Source of the DNA: Diphasiastrum complanatum
Taxonomy: Eukaryota; Streptophyta; Lycopodiopsida; Lycopodiales; Lycopodiaceae
Assembly (NCBI GenBank): GCA_029204225.1
Contig: CM055108.1
Location: 19,129,779 to 19,193,778 of the forward strand
DNA length: 64,000 bases
Direction of reading: 5' to 3'
A program made the translations under genes and the position numbers. Every line of letters begins with the position of its first letter. Position 1 is the stretch's first letter. The notes beneath the pieces were generated by a model. It did no database searches. It saw only the letters and a list, made by a program, of their open reading frames with translations, and was not told the origin of the DNA. Positions 11,129-26,302 of this stretch are shown here, piece by piece.

Positions 11129-11631
11129 TGATGGGAATCGAAACAAAATGAAATGCGAACGAGCTCTGATGGAGAGTGAAACAGCTCCATTGATGGGAGT
11201 CTATGTCCTTCATTCCCGATGATGAAGGCTGGATAGAGCCGACTTGGCAGGGGTAGCTACTGCTCCTGACTGCGGTCTAATTCTCTTCCAAGCCCCAGAT
11301 CACTTCTGACAATTTGTTGTAAAAATCAAACTTGTAAACAACAGATAATATTGAGTAAAACAACAATAGAAATTTATCTACTACTGGCATGCATTCCAAT
11401 ATTGCAGATCATACACATCACAGAACAGAGCATTGAGAAAATCGCTTCTATTATCAGAACTCAATTTACAATATTTTTCTTGAGCGTTGTCTATTTTCCA
11501 AATCAGTGCGTTGGCACGAGAGAGATATTCTCTCTCACGAATAATATGACTAGCTACTGCCTCTATAAACTCACTCTGGAACTATCTCAGACTTTTACAG
11601 TTCCGTCTATTTTGTGTCCGTGACTGTTACA
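11129..11631 (-). repeat. Candidate minus-strand LTR
   Basis: Bounded by TG at 11129 and CA at 11631 on the plus strand, with a PBS beside the left end. On the minus strand it contains GAGTTTATAGAGG (TATA-like) and a GTGAGAGAG hairpin followed by CCAACGCACTG, as in family A LTRs (see findings). The outer end at 11631 is a guess based on TGTAACAG at the right place. Confidence 0.4.
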
Positions 11632-12361
11632 AATGTCTGTATCCTTCGTTGATTCTTTTATGTGATCAATCCAGGGAACTGACTAAGTTAAAAGATCTAA
11701 TAAAAAAAAATGCATTGGGCTTAATCAAAAATCGATTCTAGTTTCATCTCTCTGTCCTCCATGCATTAGCTGCCTTCTGCCCGTTGCACAATGCCTTCAT
11801 GCTGCAGACCTTCGCATTTTGCCAAAAGTCACTTTCCCCATTTTAAGGGCAGTGTTGCTTCTTCAAAGGCAGTGTCGCTTTTTCAAGGGCACCTTTGCTT
11901 TTATCCGGAAGGCATTTGGCGACAGTGTCACTTTTTCCAGAAAGGAGAAAAATGCGACAGTTGGCCAGAATATTTTTCAAGGCATTTGGAGACACTGTGT
12001 TGTCTTTTTTGCAGAAATGCAAAAAATGCGATAGTGTCGAGAGAGTTGGCCAAAATCATTTTCTAAGTGTTTTTGACTTAGTGCTAAATTTTCCTCATGA
12101 CCCAAAAATGCGAAGTGTACGACGAAACAGTTCAAAAATGCAAACTGCGCATACTTGGATTGACATTGATGGAGTGTTATCTACCATCAGGAGCATTGGT
12201 AAGCCATCTCTTTGAGGCTTTTAGGTTCTCACGGTTCCTCTCTCACTCTCTCTCTCTCATGCTCTCGGTTCTCATGGTTCTCACGGTTCCTCTCTCTCTC
12301 TCTCACTCGTGGTATCATCATCATCATTCACAACCAAACGTCCTTTCTCATGTAGCTGGTA
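11632..12361. other. Non-coding; degenerate LTR-like repeat tract and CT-rich patch
   Basis: Frames at 11790-12215 overlap in all three registers and show no protein family. Phrases such as GTGTCGCTTTTTC and GCAAAAAATGCGATAGTGTC recall the internal repeats of the copia B LTR, so this is probably a diverged LTR piece. At 12224-12312 GGTTCTCACGGTTCCTCTCTC repeats resemble the 17.6-18.7 kb minisatellite. Confidence 0.4.
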
Positions 12362-14320
12362 TTGTGTTTTTTTTTAGGGAGGACATTCTCCCTCCTTGAA
12401 GTCTATCCACCAAGGACAGAACTATACTTCCAACTCACTCAGGCCATTTTTTCTGTTGATATTGGCCTTTGTAGAGTACATAAAAACCTCCTTCTTCATG
12501 GAGATTTGATTCCACATATCCATTACCTGAGGCATTTCCTCCATAGCATGCTTCGCTTTAAGATGAAAAAAATATCTGTCCAATTGAACACATCAAGTTG
12601 GATCACAGTAAAAAAAAACACATAAACAAATTTTATCATGCAAATGTAAAAACATTCAATGTCACCTCCACATCACATGCTTTCCTGCTAGTTTTGCCTC
12701 TTTCTTTTCCTCGGTGGTCAGGATGGGTTCCATCATAGAAGATATGGAGTCAAAAAGGTAATCCCCAAACCTCAACCTGATAGATGTAAAATATATCGTG
12801 AAAGTGTTTGTAGTAGATTCCAGAGATCCTATAACATGCACAAAAAACACATTGTCAAATCAAGTTTAAAAATAATAATAATTATCAATGCGAAGGGCTT
12901 CAAAAATTTTCAAATGATTATTTTACTCCCAGGCATAATTTGAAATTTGTTTTAATCAGTTTGCAGGCATAGCTTTTTGTATACTATCCTTTGGAAGCCA
13001 AAAAGTGTGCAACGTACTATTATAGTCTCTTATTGCAATCTATGCTAAAAACACCTGATCCCTACTATTTTTCACATGAATTTCATTATGTGGTACTTTG
13101 TTCAAAACAACCGAATCTCAATATCAATCTATAACAAGCCTAAGCCTGAATTTCAATTAGCATAATGTATCAATGCTTAAGCTGCAGATGTGAAACCAAC
13201 ATATGTTCATCCTTTCCTTATAGAAACTTCTTATAGGATGTAGACGGTGTATGACGTTTGCAGAGTTCTAGAGTAAAGCAAGTTCTAGGCAAAACTCTCA
13301 GAGATCCTGCGCACAGTCTATAAAGTCAGCATGGTTATTAAATATAATGGAATTCCCCCCCCCCCCCTCCCCCCCCCCCCCTCCCTCGCCCCCCAACAGC
13401 AAAAGAGTCCTAAGAATAAAAACATTGCTACTCAAAATCAAATGTATAGTGCAAACTTTGTTTTAACTGGAAAGGTTTCTTCATTTTTATGCAATAATCT
13501 TCAAAACCTCCTGTCTAATATTAAAAAACCTCATTGGCAAAGGGTTACCTCCAGTATCCTAACATAGCTCAAGAATCCTCAAAGCCTCCAGTCTGAGTGC
13601 CTTGTAGAATACTTCTCTGGCAACCCAAATGTGAAACATCTTCTCACCAACAGGAATATTGTACTGGTCTCGAGCCATAGCTCCTCCCAAGCAATTTTTG
13701 AGCCACTGACACCTGGTCTCATTAGAAACATCTGCCAAACGCAAAGCATTCAATTTCTCCAAACCCAATGAGAATCTCTTTTCTTCCAAAGCTTTTGTGG
13801 TTATCATTCTAAGCTATTGATCTCCATTCTTGGGATCCACGACACCCAATAATTTACTCATTCGATTGCCATATTTTTTTCTTATACGCAATTCAACATC
13901 GGCCTGATGTTTTGGTTGAGTTGATGTGTCTGTCGTCTTACTCAATAGCTCATCAACCTCCCACTAAATCTCATTTTGAATACATAAAAAGCAATACATT
14001 ATGCATCTTGAAATTTTCAAACAAACAATGAAAGTGATGGAATCTTTTTCAGAGACAAGAGAAGCACTTACATTATACACAATCTATGCCAACGTAAAGC
14101 GTGTAAGTGGGTACCATGGCAAAATCCCCTTTCTCTTCTCCAAATCTCTAACAATCTGAACTTGAGCCAACTCTTCTGTTGTGAACTTACTTTCAAAATA
14201 TGATGCGTCACTCTCTCCCAATTTTCTCACTGAGAACAACACATCTTTCAACTCCGTCTTCACCACTGCTTCCTCATTCAATCTACAAGTAGATATGCAT
14301 TCATGGCGAGGCAATATCAA
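12362..14320 (-). pseudogene. Unrecognised gene remnant with exon-like blocks
   Basis: Minus-strand blocks look coding and are bounded by splice-like sites. The first (about 14300-14090) follows CTTGTAG, reads through ELKDVLFSVRKLGESDASYF and LPWYPLTRF, has an in-frame TAG, then ends at GTAAGT. A second (about 13965-13559) reads WEVDELLSKTTDTSTQPKHQ, has one stop before LRMITTKALEEKRF, and continues to VAREVFYKALRLEALRI. A third (about 12850-12662) reads LRFGDYLFDSISSMMEPIL. A fourth (about 12560-12400) includes KHAMEEMPQVMDMWNQISMK. I do not recognise the family. It faces the transposase at 14465 head to head and could be either a second transposon-borne gene or a captured host gene. Two premature stops suggest it is dead. 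Confidence 0.35.
13355..13394. repeat. Poly-C tract
   Basis: Nearly pure C for 40 bases with single T and G interruptions. The minus strand is therefore runs of G separated by single A bases. Confidence 0.9.
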
Positions 14321-14464
14321 ACATTAATAAATTCAGCCTTAGCACATATTGAATAAAAAACAAGGAACATACGTAGCTAGCCAAAAAAGTGAACTACATA
14401 ACATTGCTTACTTGTTGATTCTATTTAATGTTGTCAACAATGGCATGGAATCAGAAGGTGAAAC

Positions 14465-17002
14465 TTGTATATCTCGGAATTCTTCTACAAAGGAGAGGAT
14501 GGAGATAGCACAAGGATTGCGGAGGATGTGATCAACACACATTTTTCGCTGGCAAATCAGAACTTTCGGGCCTATCATTCAATCTCTCAAATATCTGTCA
14601 GCGTTCCCATTTTGATTCCTTGTGAAACATTTGAACATTATGCTACAAAAGTTTTCGTTGTTGAACATAGTCTAAGCAAAAACATTTCTATACAACTTGA
14701 ATCTAGTTTGCAAAGATCCAATCACATAGATCAAGATGCAATGGTTATAATGGATTTGGATCATGAAACATCTCCCAATCCACATTGGGATGCAAGTCCT
14801 TCTCCTGTTGCACAAAACCTTCCCAGTACAACCACTCAGATATCAGACACAATGCATGTATTTGACTTGATCAATAGTCTTCCCATCAACAGCAAATTAC
14901 GAAAGCTTGTTAATGGAGTGAAAAATATTCTCATTATGGATGAGCTTCTAGGCAGATACGATGGTGATGTCATCTATGAATTGCCAAACATTTCTGAAAA
15001 ACACAGTTCAATGGAGGGAATGGAACAGAGCAAGGATGGCCACCCTTGGGCACATTATGTAACAACCACTGTTTCTGGTTTTGCTAGTGATGTTCGAAAG
15101 TCGTATTGTGGAGGCTCTTTTATATGCGAGAACGAATTGTGCAGCAATTTACAATCTTTTGGAAATGCAAACAGAACCAAATGGAAGGGAAGATTGAGTG
15201 TGCGTTGTCCTCTTGGTACCGTGCAGAAACATCATGGTGGATTTTCGTGTTATCATTGTAGTTTTAGACCAACATGTGTTGGGTCTTGTCCTGCCAAAAT
15301 ATATTATGTTATACCACATGATGTTCGATATACAAGGCTCGCAATTCATTTAGGGTCACATTGTCATGAGGTGGTTGAAGGTGAATGTTTGCATACACGG
15401 AATATTGTCAGAAATCTGGTTGAAGATCAAGTTTCTAAATTGCCTAGTGTGGGACAAAAGAAAATTGAAAAAGAGGTTGCAAAGGAGTTGATAATGAATC
15501 AGCTGCTCTCTGAAAATGGCTCTACGATTGAGATGTTAGATGTTAATAGATTTTCAGCTATGTTGGACCAATTATAGCCCTTGACGAATCAAAGAAGGTG
15601 GTATAGAAAAATTTATCTGCCTAGATTGTTTTCATTATTGGTTCTTTTTTAAACATACGTTTTGCATGTTTTGTTGTGTGCTAATGACTGGTTCTTTCAC
15701 TGGATAATGTCATGTTGAGAAAGTGGATAGATGACTTCAAAACCAACAATCAATCCAACATGGATTCCGTGGATTCCATTCTGAAACTTAAAGAGAAGTG
15801 TCAGTATGACTATTTCCAAAAATCCTTGTTCCCTAGGCAGGTTTCAGATGTCGATAATGAAAGATGTTTTATCTTCAAGATGTCTACTGTTGGGCCGGCT
15901 TCAGGTGTGACTATTGTCAAACAAATGCAGAAGGGTGGTGCACTGGAATACTCATGGATATGTTTTGATCATGTTAAAAGAATATGTGGCTGGACCACAA
16001 TGGCAGCCCATGTCTATGATCCCAAGTCTGTATATTCCATTGGACGATTTCTTTTCATAATATTCTAACCAATTGCTATCTATCTAAGAATTAGAACTTC
16101 CTTGTGTAGTATACAAAGCTTGCAAACTGTAGTTTTTTGTGAGATGAAGGTGAAAGACACAAAGGCGCAAGTAAAGTTCTGAAAAATGTTGAATGTTGTC
16201 ATGCAAAACATGGTTTGAAATCAGAACAATTTAGAGGGTTTATGGCAGACGAAGCAGGTGCCAATTGGGCAGCTGTTAGGAGGATCTATGGTAGTGGAGA
16301 TGACGTGCCCATGGAGGGACATGTGCGGTCTTGTCTTTGACTAGCAGTGGACATGACTGATGCCAATGCAAAGTACAACATAGTGAGGGCCTTCTGGCAA
16401 TCAGGCGGTGCATATTCTAGCCAAATACTAGCATTGGAAGCCTGGCTATCTTGGTGGCACATAAGATATTCTCATTGGGGAAGATACATGGATGCGGTGA
16501 GAGTGTGCAAGATTTTGCTATAAATTGTTATTTCATTGTTTGTAATTTTCTCTAAGATCATAATTTGTGCTCCATTGATTGATAGGTGGTTGAGGACAAT
16601 GATATTGTCCATATGCCCATAGTGAATATGTCAGAGTCTCGGCATGGTAGTTGGCTTGCTGCTGAGGCCTATCGTTCACAATTGTCTCTCTACGATGCAT
16701 GTGTGGGTGATCTAGTAAACGCCATTTTGCAAAGTGCTCGATATGCTTCCTACACTAAAGGTCGACACATAGGAATAGGGCCTAGCCTTGAAAAGTTGAT
16801 CAGTAGAGTAACGTCCAATAAAGCATCTGCCATGCAAGGGCATCCATTTGTCAATCTTGTGCGTGATGTTGTTGATTTTGCATCATTGTCTTCTGGTTCT
16901 TCCACTCTGAGTAGCAATGAGAAGAGTGTTCCCAGAAAATGCCATGTGGCTGATTGGACAAAGGATGATGTCAATGTCTCCCACAGGCCCGATATTGTTT
17001 TT
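14465..17002 (+). pseudogene. DNA-transposon transposase with Cys/His zinc-binding domain, decayed
   Basis: Four plus-strand blocks form one protein. Block 1 (14465-15577, 370 codons) ends in a Cys/His-rich DNA-binding domain at residues about 214-303: CGGSFICENELC, a WKGRLSVRCPLGT strand, CYHCSFRPTC..CPAKIYYVIP and HLGSHCHEVVEGE. This resembles WRKY-GCM1-type zinc fingers. Block 2 (15712-16029) has CFIFKMSTVGPASGVTIVKQ and WICFDHVKRICGWTTMAAHVY, like the catalytic core of MULE-type transposases. Block 3 (about 16155-16496) reads FRGFMADEAGANWAAVRRIY and WLSWWHIRYSHWGRYMDA. Block 4 (16586-17002) starts after TTGATAG and ends at a TAA. An intron at 16497-16585 is GT-AG. TAG at 15575-15577 and a TGA near 16337 interrupt the frame. 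The start is uncertain. Class assignment is by memory of domain pattern, moderately sure. Confidence 0.6.
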
Positions 17003-17004
17003 TA

Positions 17005-17565
17005 ACTTGTGGCATTCAGCTCGTCCATCTATTACGTTTAAGCATGATGAAAGTAGTTTACTTGTATACTTTGACCCTAAACACTACCAAAGAAAACAAA
17101 AATAATACAGAACAACGAGATATAAATATTAATGTTATCATGAATTAAAGACATGCTAATTGGCATTCTAGGGTTGGACATTGACAACAACATGGTTATG
17201 CATAAACCACATGTCACTATTTCTAAGTTATTTCAAGTTTTATCTAGGGAGAGAATTATACCACATCTCTCACTATTTCTGAGTTATTTCAAGTATTATC
17301 CAGGGAGAGAAATGTACCACATCTCTAACAAGCTCTGAGTCTTGTGTGATGAAAAATTGAAACACTATTATTGTGAGTCACTGAGTTTAAATGTATTTCT
17401 TGACCTAGTTTGGAATATTAGTCATTCGGCTATTGTCGATGTTAGTTACTTGTAGTTATTAACTTGTGGCATTCAGCTCGTCCATCTGTTACGTTTTACC
17501 ATGACGAAAGAAGTTTACTTGTGTACTTTGTCCCTAAACACAAAAAAAAAAAACAATACAGACTA
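17005..17565. repeat. Direct duplication of about 105 bp enclosing a 54-56 bp tandem repeat
   Basis: The block starting ACTTGTGGCATTCAGCTCGT at 17004 recurs at 17461 with few differences and similar length. Between them, 17207-17316 is a tandem pair of 54- and 56-bp units, each starting CCACAT and containing TTATTTCAAGT and AGGGAGAGAA. No coding sequence was seen. Confidence 0.75.
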
Positions 17566-20651
<3,086 letters not shown>

Positions 20652-21950
20652 CTACCAAAACTTGCGTAATTGGCTGCCATTCACAGGAGTATCAAACCAG
20701 TTTCCGTCCAAGTGCTCAAGAATCACTGTTCCATAGTTCAGGATTTCCTTCACCTTATACGCTGTGCCTTCACTGGTAAATTTCAATTTTCCTTTGATCA
20801 GCTGGGTTTTGTACATCAGTGCGAGATCTCCTACTTTTAGATCCTTTTTGTGTAATCGACGATCGTGCCATGCCTTACGACGGGCTTTCTCTGTTGCTAA
20901 TGCATGAACTGTCATCAATCTTGTTTCACACCATTTGTGCAATGCTTCATGACATAGTTGTAAAGACTTATTATCATTTAACCGCTCTGTTGCTGCTATG
21001 CGCAAAGATGGTATTAAAAATTCAATCGGCATGACAGCATCTTGACCATAAACTAGTTGAAAGGTTGTTTGATTTGTACTATTTCTTTAAGCTGTTCTGA
21101 ATGCCCATAATGCTGCATGGAGTTTATGTTCCCAATCAAATCGACTCACTTCAATTGTTTTCATCATAATAGTGCAAAGAATCTTCTTGGAAGATTCAGC
21201 TTGGCCATTCCCTCTAGGATAATAAGGAGTACTAAATCTATGTATAACAAAAAAATCTTCCAGTAAATACTTTATCATTTGATTAACAAAGTGTGTACCT
21301 CGTTCACTGACAATCTTGATCGGACATCCAAATCTGATAATAATATTTTCATAGAAAAACTTGGTGGTAGATTTCACATCAGAAACTTTGACAGCTTTGG
21401 CTTCAACCCACTTGGTCATATAATCAATTGCTACGATAATGTATCGGGCTTGAGATCCTAGCGTGGTAGGATGAATTGGACCAACATAATCCAGTCCCCA
21501 TTTTTCAAATGGCGCTTGTGATAAAATCGGATGTAAGAATTCATAGTTCTGTCTAGTAGACCGTCATGCTTGCTGGCAAACATCACATGTCTGAATATAA
21601 TTTTATGTGTCCTTATGAAGTGTAGGCCACCAACAACCTGATTGCAAAAGTTTGCAAACATTAATATCTATAGAGAAGTGTCCTCTGCCCATGCCATCAT
21701 GTGAAAATGTGATTAAATTTGGTATTTCATGCGATAAAATACATCTACGTAGAATATTGTCTGATCCACGAAAATACAATTGTTTAGCAATCAATTGATA
21801 AGGTTGAGCCTTATATATCAATTGTCTCTTATGTACTTTTGTCAAAGAGTCATTCGGTTGTCCTAGCATCAGGTACTCAATAATATTCGTTGCCCACTCA
21901 GGTACTGCTTCTACATAGAATAATACAGCGTCTAGTAATTCATCATCCAC
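20652..21950 (-). pseudogene. Gypsy integrase
   Basis: Three minus-strand frames together give the zinc-module end (CDVCQQA), the core with WGLDYVGPIHP (first D), a damaged second motif VSERGTHFVNQM (E where D is expected), YYPRGNGQAESSKK (third residue E) and a C-terminal region KDLKVGDLALMYKTQLIKGKL with final FDTPVNGSQLRKFW. A stop separates the frames near 21087. A functional copy would insert cDNA into chromosomes. The lost second aspartate and the stops show it is dead. Confidence 0.85.
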
Positions 21951-23532
21951 CTCAGTATAACTGGTGCAGATTCAATTCACGAAACGTTGCCGGCTAGATA
22001 ATGTTGCTTCCCCTTTTGAACCACAATTTGAAAGTCAAATTCAGTCAATAACAGCAACCATCTTGCAATACATCCAGTATTGTACGTCTTGTTTACCAAG
22101 TAAAGTAACAGCTAGTGATCTGTATAAAATGGAAAGTGCGTTTCCATGAGGTAATGACAAAATTTCGGTATAGAAAAATTCATGGCTAATGCTTCACGTT
22201 CTGTTGTTGAATAGTTCTTCTCCGGATCTATAAGTTGTCTGCTTGCAAATCATATTGGATAGTCCTTCTTATAGTCACCTGGCTGCATCAAAACTGATCC
22301 AATTGCATATTTTGAGACATCAGTGTGAACATGAAACTCAATCGTCCAATCTGGATAACGCAGTATTGGTGCTGGAATTAATGTTTTTTTTAATTTTTCA
22401 AAGGCTTCTAACGCCTCTACTGTCCAAATAGGAACAGAAATCAGTTTGTATATAGGTCTTGCTAAATCCGCAAAGAAGATAAAAATTCGATAGTAGTTCA
22501 CATGACCCATAAACACATAAACTCCATGAATTGTTGTTGGCGGTGGCAATTCCACAATAACCTTGATTTTAGAATAATCTGTGGCATAGCCATGTCTCGA
22601 TATCACATGTCCAAGCACAACTCCATGGGAAACCCATATCTGGCATTTTTTGGATTTAGGGAAATTTGATACTTGCGACATCTTTCAAATACTTTCTCCA
22701 ATCGATCCAGGTGGCCTATATCTGTGTTATGGACTCCAAGGTCATCCAAGTAAATTTCAAGGAATTTCTATAGATAATCTTTAAAAGCAAATCGCATTAC
22801 TCTTTGGAACGAACTTGGTGTATTACAAAGTCCAAACGGCATTACTTTGTAAGCATAGGTGCCCCATTCTGTTGCAAAAGTTGTTTTGTGGTGATTTGCA
22901 GGTGCAATCTTGACCTGGTTGTAACCACTAAATCCATCTAGAAAACTATAAGCTTCCGCTCCAGCAAGGCGGTCCAAAATGCTTTCAGTAAAAGGTAACG
23001 GAAAGTGATCCTTCCGCGTCACTTTGTTCAAGGCCTTGAAATTTACACAAATTCTCAATCTCCCATTCTTCTTAGGAACAATGACAATCAGTGAAACCCA
23101 TTCGGTATGCTCGATCTCATAAATGAAATTGGCGTCAAGCAGTCTCTAAAACTCTTTCTTTATCAGATCCACAACATTAGGATTACAGCGATAGAATTTT
23201 GTAACCTTTGGAACTGCATCAGGTACTAAAGGTATGGTGTGTTCAATGACTGACGTCGGAATACCCTTCAGATCTTGATAAGTCCATGCAAAGCAATTTT
23301 GATACTTAATAAGTAACGTTCGGAGTGCTTGATATTGTTTAGGATTAAGTTGTGATCCAAGTTGTACAATCTTTTTTGGTTCTCCTGGTTTAGCAAGATT
23401 CATAGCCTGTGTCCTAGTTGGGCCATCGTAAACATCTTTCGATTCTGGCACCTGTTCTTCGAGTTCACGATGTGCTTTGGGTAACATGATAACCACATCA
23501 TCTAGTGTAGAATGTTTAAAATGTTTGAGCAT
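21951..23532 (-). pseudogene. Gypsy reverse transcriptase and RNase H
   Basis: The lead-in reads LLIKYQNCFAWTYQDLKGIP. The RT core carries PKKNGRLRICVNFKALN, LDRLAGAEAYSFLDGFSGYN, KVMPFGLCNTPSSFQRVM and, at 22741-22752, the catalytic YLDD. RNase H begins near WTVEALEAFEKLKKTL and includes FHVHTDVSKYAIGSVLMQ. Stops at about 23146 and 22768, and many in the RNase H tail (22250-21960), break it. The intact YLDD contrasts with the damage elsewhere. Confidence 0.88.
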
Positions 23533-23538
23533 ATCATG

Positions 23539-24935
23539 CTAGACTACATCTACTTGTTGTTTGCCAAAAGGACTTGTCTTGGATCTTCGCTTAGCCTTCT
23601 TAGCAAGAATTGATCGTGGAGGTAATGACTTCTGAGAAGATAAACTCTTCTTCGAAGGTGAAGACTTCCTAGACGATGATGTCTTGCTAGAACTCTGACT
23701 TGTAGAATCATCCATGACTTTTCCTTTGCCTTTATCCAATAAGGGTGGCACATTCTTTGAATCAAACTTTTGAGGAGGATTTTCCCATTTCAGGACCGTA
23801 TTATAATGTTGTTTGGCTTGTTTCTTCGTCATTGACACTATGATCATGTCTTCCTTCAATATAACTACTTTTGGTGGTTTTATTGTTGGTTCATCAGGAA
23901 TATTATGCACTCCAAATTTGGTCGGATCCATATGATTTAGAATCTGCTCATCAGTAAGTTTTGCATTGTCATCATAAGTCAAGGCATGACTCACAAGAAT
24001 GAGTTCATCTTCAATCGGATCTGGTATAGGTTCCGTTGATATCCAAGCTACATTCAGCACATTCAATGGAAAAGTAATCAGTGTATCCAAGGTTCGATCC
24101 AATAATGAATTCTCGCTCAAAACTAACTGATTATCTTGTTGAGACATATATCCTGTTGTACAGTCAATTGTTGCAAGATCTTCATTCCAGTTGACAGTAT
24201 CGGTTGGAGAATCGTAAGGGTCGGTCACAAGTATGATCCGTTGTTGATGAATCATCATTCTCTTTTTGAACCACTGGTGTGATAGTCCAAGTTACAGGAT
24301 CAACCTTGACTGCACGTTCATGATTTTCAAAAGTGATTTTTTCGGTATGCCAGTTATGAATTACTTGCACAACTCGTAACCATGGGCATTCCAATAGGAC
24401 TCGGTAGACATTTGGTGCTTCTGGTAAGTCCATTACTACAAAAGTAATGACAAACTGTACTCCGGCAATTCTGACAGGTATATCTTCAATCGTTCCTCGC
24501 GGAGGAACTGTCATTTGATCAGCTAGCTTAATGACAAAAGTCGCAGGCTTTATCTTTGTAAGGCCCCATTTTGCACATAGCTTTGTAGAAATCAAGTTAA
24601 CTCCTGAACTGCCATCTTTCACAGTTGCTTCATTAGGAAATTGTCTATGCTGTATCGGCAGGGTGATATTTTTTTGTTCACTTTCCCAAGCTGCTCCGAC
24701 ATGGAGTACTTCATTAGATTCTTCAAATCCAGCACAAAAAGTGGCTCCTGATGGACTTTTGGTTTTGAGTTAACTTTTGTGCTAATACTTCTTTTGATTT
24801 TGGCACCAACTTCAGGAACTCTCCCAACAGAATATTGATCTTACTAGACAAAATATTCATAAATAGTTCTGTTTGCGGTGCTTCTGGTTCAGTCATCTTG
24901 AAGGGTTCTTCATGAAGATGCAACTGAGTATTCAT
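23539..24935 (-). pseudogene. Gypsy protease and Ser/Lys-rich linker
   Basis: The 24622-24182 frame contains KDGSSGVNLISTKLCAKWG, the retropepsin-type site of plant gypsy elements (usual form DGGSGVNII), then IAGVQFVITFVVMDL and YRVLLECPWLR. The 24258-23539 frame follows with no family match and ends in a stretch rich in Ser and Lys (SSSKTSSSRKSSPSKKSLSS) that would be basic and disordered. Known gypsy elements have such linkers between protease and RT. Confidence 0.75.
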
Positions 24936-25049
24936 ATTTGTATGTGAATTTTTTGGTGACTACAATGGTGAAGAACGAACTTCGGCTGTTGCTCTAGCAG
25001 CTTCAAGCTTCTCTTCTTCTTGCAGATGTTTAATTCACTGCCTCATATC

Positions 25050-26302
25050 CTAATATCTTCTTTTTTCTGCATGAAGATTTGGATAGACTCCGGATGTTGT
25101 TGGTATATCAGTTAATGGTATAGAATCAGCAGGTACTGGATCTGCTACCGGTTCTTTCTGCTTCTGTGCTCTGGTAACCACCATCAAGGGTACACTTAGT
25201 TTATTCTGAGCTACTGGTCTTTGCTTGATTGTTATCAAATTTACAGGAGCTATAGTCGGTGGTGGATTCGGTTTTGCTGGACACTCCTTATAGCAATGCC
25301 CATAACCACAGTCACGATAGAATGGTACAAATTTTTCTTTATTTGGACATTCTGCAACTCTGTGATTTTCTCCACATGCAAAGAATCCAAGTGGTGCTCT
25401 GGTCCAGTTTCTAGATGCTTGTTGTTGTGCGGCTGCATAAATGGCATATTGGTCTAAAGATCCACCTTCTTGATCATTACCATAATTCCATTGCTCGGCA
25501 CTTCTGTAAGGTTCTAGTTCCATCAAATTGGCAAGAGGAGCGGGGTGCTTTGGTGGGGTAGGTAAGGCTAACCGTTCTGGGTATCCAAGAGCAGATTGTC
25601 GAGGTCTAGCTCTCAGATTTCCTCTATAATGTGGTTTTCGATATCCCATCTGGACATACCGTTGCTGAATTATCCGAGGATTGAAGTTGCAAAAAGAAGT
25701 CTATTTTCTGTACAAATAGAACACCAAACATTTTTTCTGGTAAAAAAAGTCTTTGCAAACTTTTCAGATTCTTTGTTCGCTTGTCCATGGAAATCTTCCA
25801 ATGCTTTGATCTTCTCATCAAATTGCGACTGCAACTTTTCCATCTGATCTGCTGGTTCTTCCCGAGTTTCTCGAACTCATTGAACATCATCTCTGCAACA
25901 GCATTGATATTCGTTGATTCAATAGTGGTGGATGTCGTAGTGGTCTGCCCTGCTGTATAAGGCAACATACTGATATTCGGCTCATCGTCTGAATCTTCAT
26001 CCTCCTTCCAAATTGCATCATCCATAGCATTTTGCAAAAGTGTGTACTCATTATGGCATTTCAGCTCAAGTTTGATCCTTTCAGGTAAACCTGACAAAAA
26101 TCACATAATCATGGCATTTTCGTTAATCAGCTCAAGTTCGCACTCAGATCTGAGACGTTTTATCTGTTCAATGTAATCTCGAACCGTTTCCAGCTTTCCC
26201 ATTTTAATTTTACTTAAAAGTAGGAAAGGGGGTGATAAGGGCTCGTTTAACAGTCTCCCAAACTATACGCTCAGTTTCATCTTGATTATATTACCAATCT
26301 TG
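25050..26302 (-). pseudogene. Gypsy gag with two degenerate zinc knuckles
   Basis: Frames at 26302-25650 contain the gag core phrase DYIEQIKRLRSECELELINE and FLSGLPERIKLELK. The 199-codon ORF 25649-25050 carries ACGENHRVAEC and DCGYGHCYKEC, spaced as CX4HX4C but each lacking the first cysteine of CX2C. The knuckles are followed by a Pro-rich tail. The N-terminus is missing because an LTR was inserted at 26303. Confidence 0.78.

Larger units (their letters stand above)
20652..26302 (-). mobile_element. Ty3/gypsy retrotransposon, minus strand, 5' end cut off
   Basis: The minus-strand order is gag (26302-25050), linker and protease (24935-24182), Ser/Lys-rich linker (24258-23539), reverse transcriptase (23532-22741), RNase H (22740-21960) and integrase (21950-20652). 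PR-RT-RH-IN order defines Ty3/gypsy. The RT phrase SFLDGFSGYNQVKIAP and WGTYAYKVMPFGLCNTPSSFQ suggest a non-chromodomain lineage, and no chromodomain follows the integrase. Stops and frame changes occur throughout. The 5' side ends where a plus-strand LTR (26303) begins; its own LTRs were not found. Confidence 0.9.

Noticed and set aside
11351-11623. Plus-strand 90-codon ORF
   Set aside because: Lies inside a candidate LTR on the other strand; composition and interruption pattern look non-coding.
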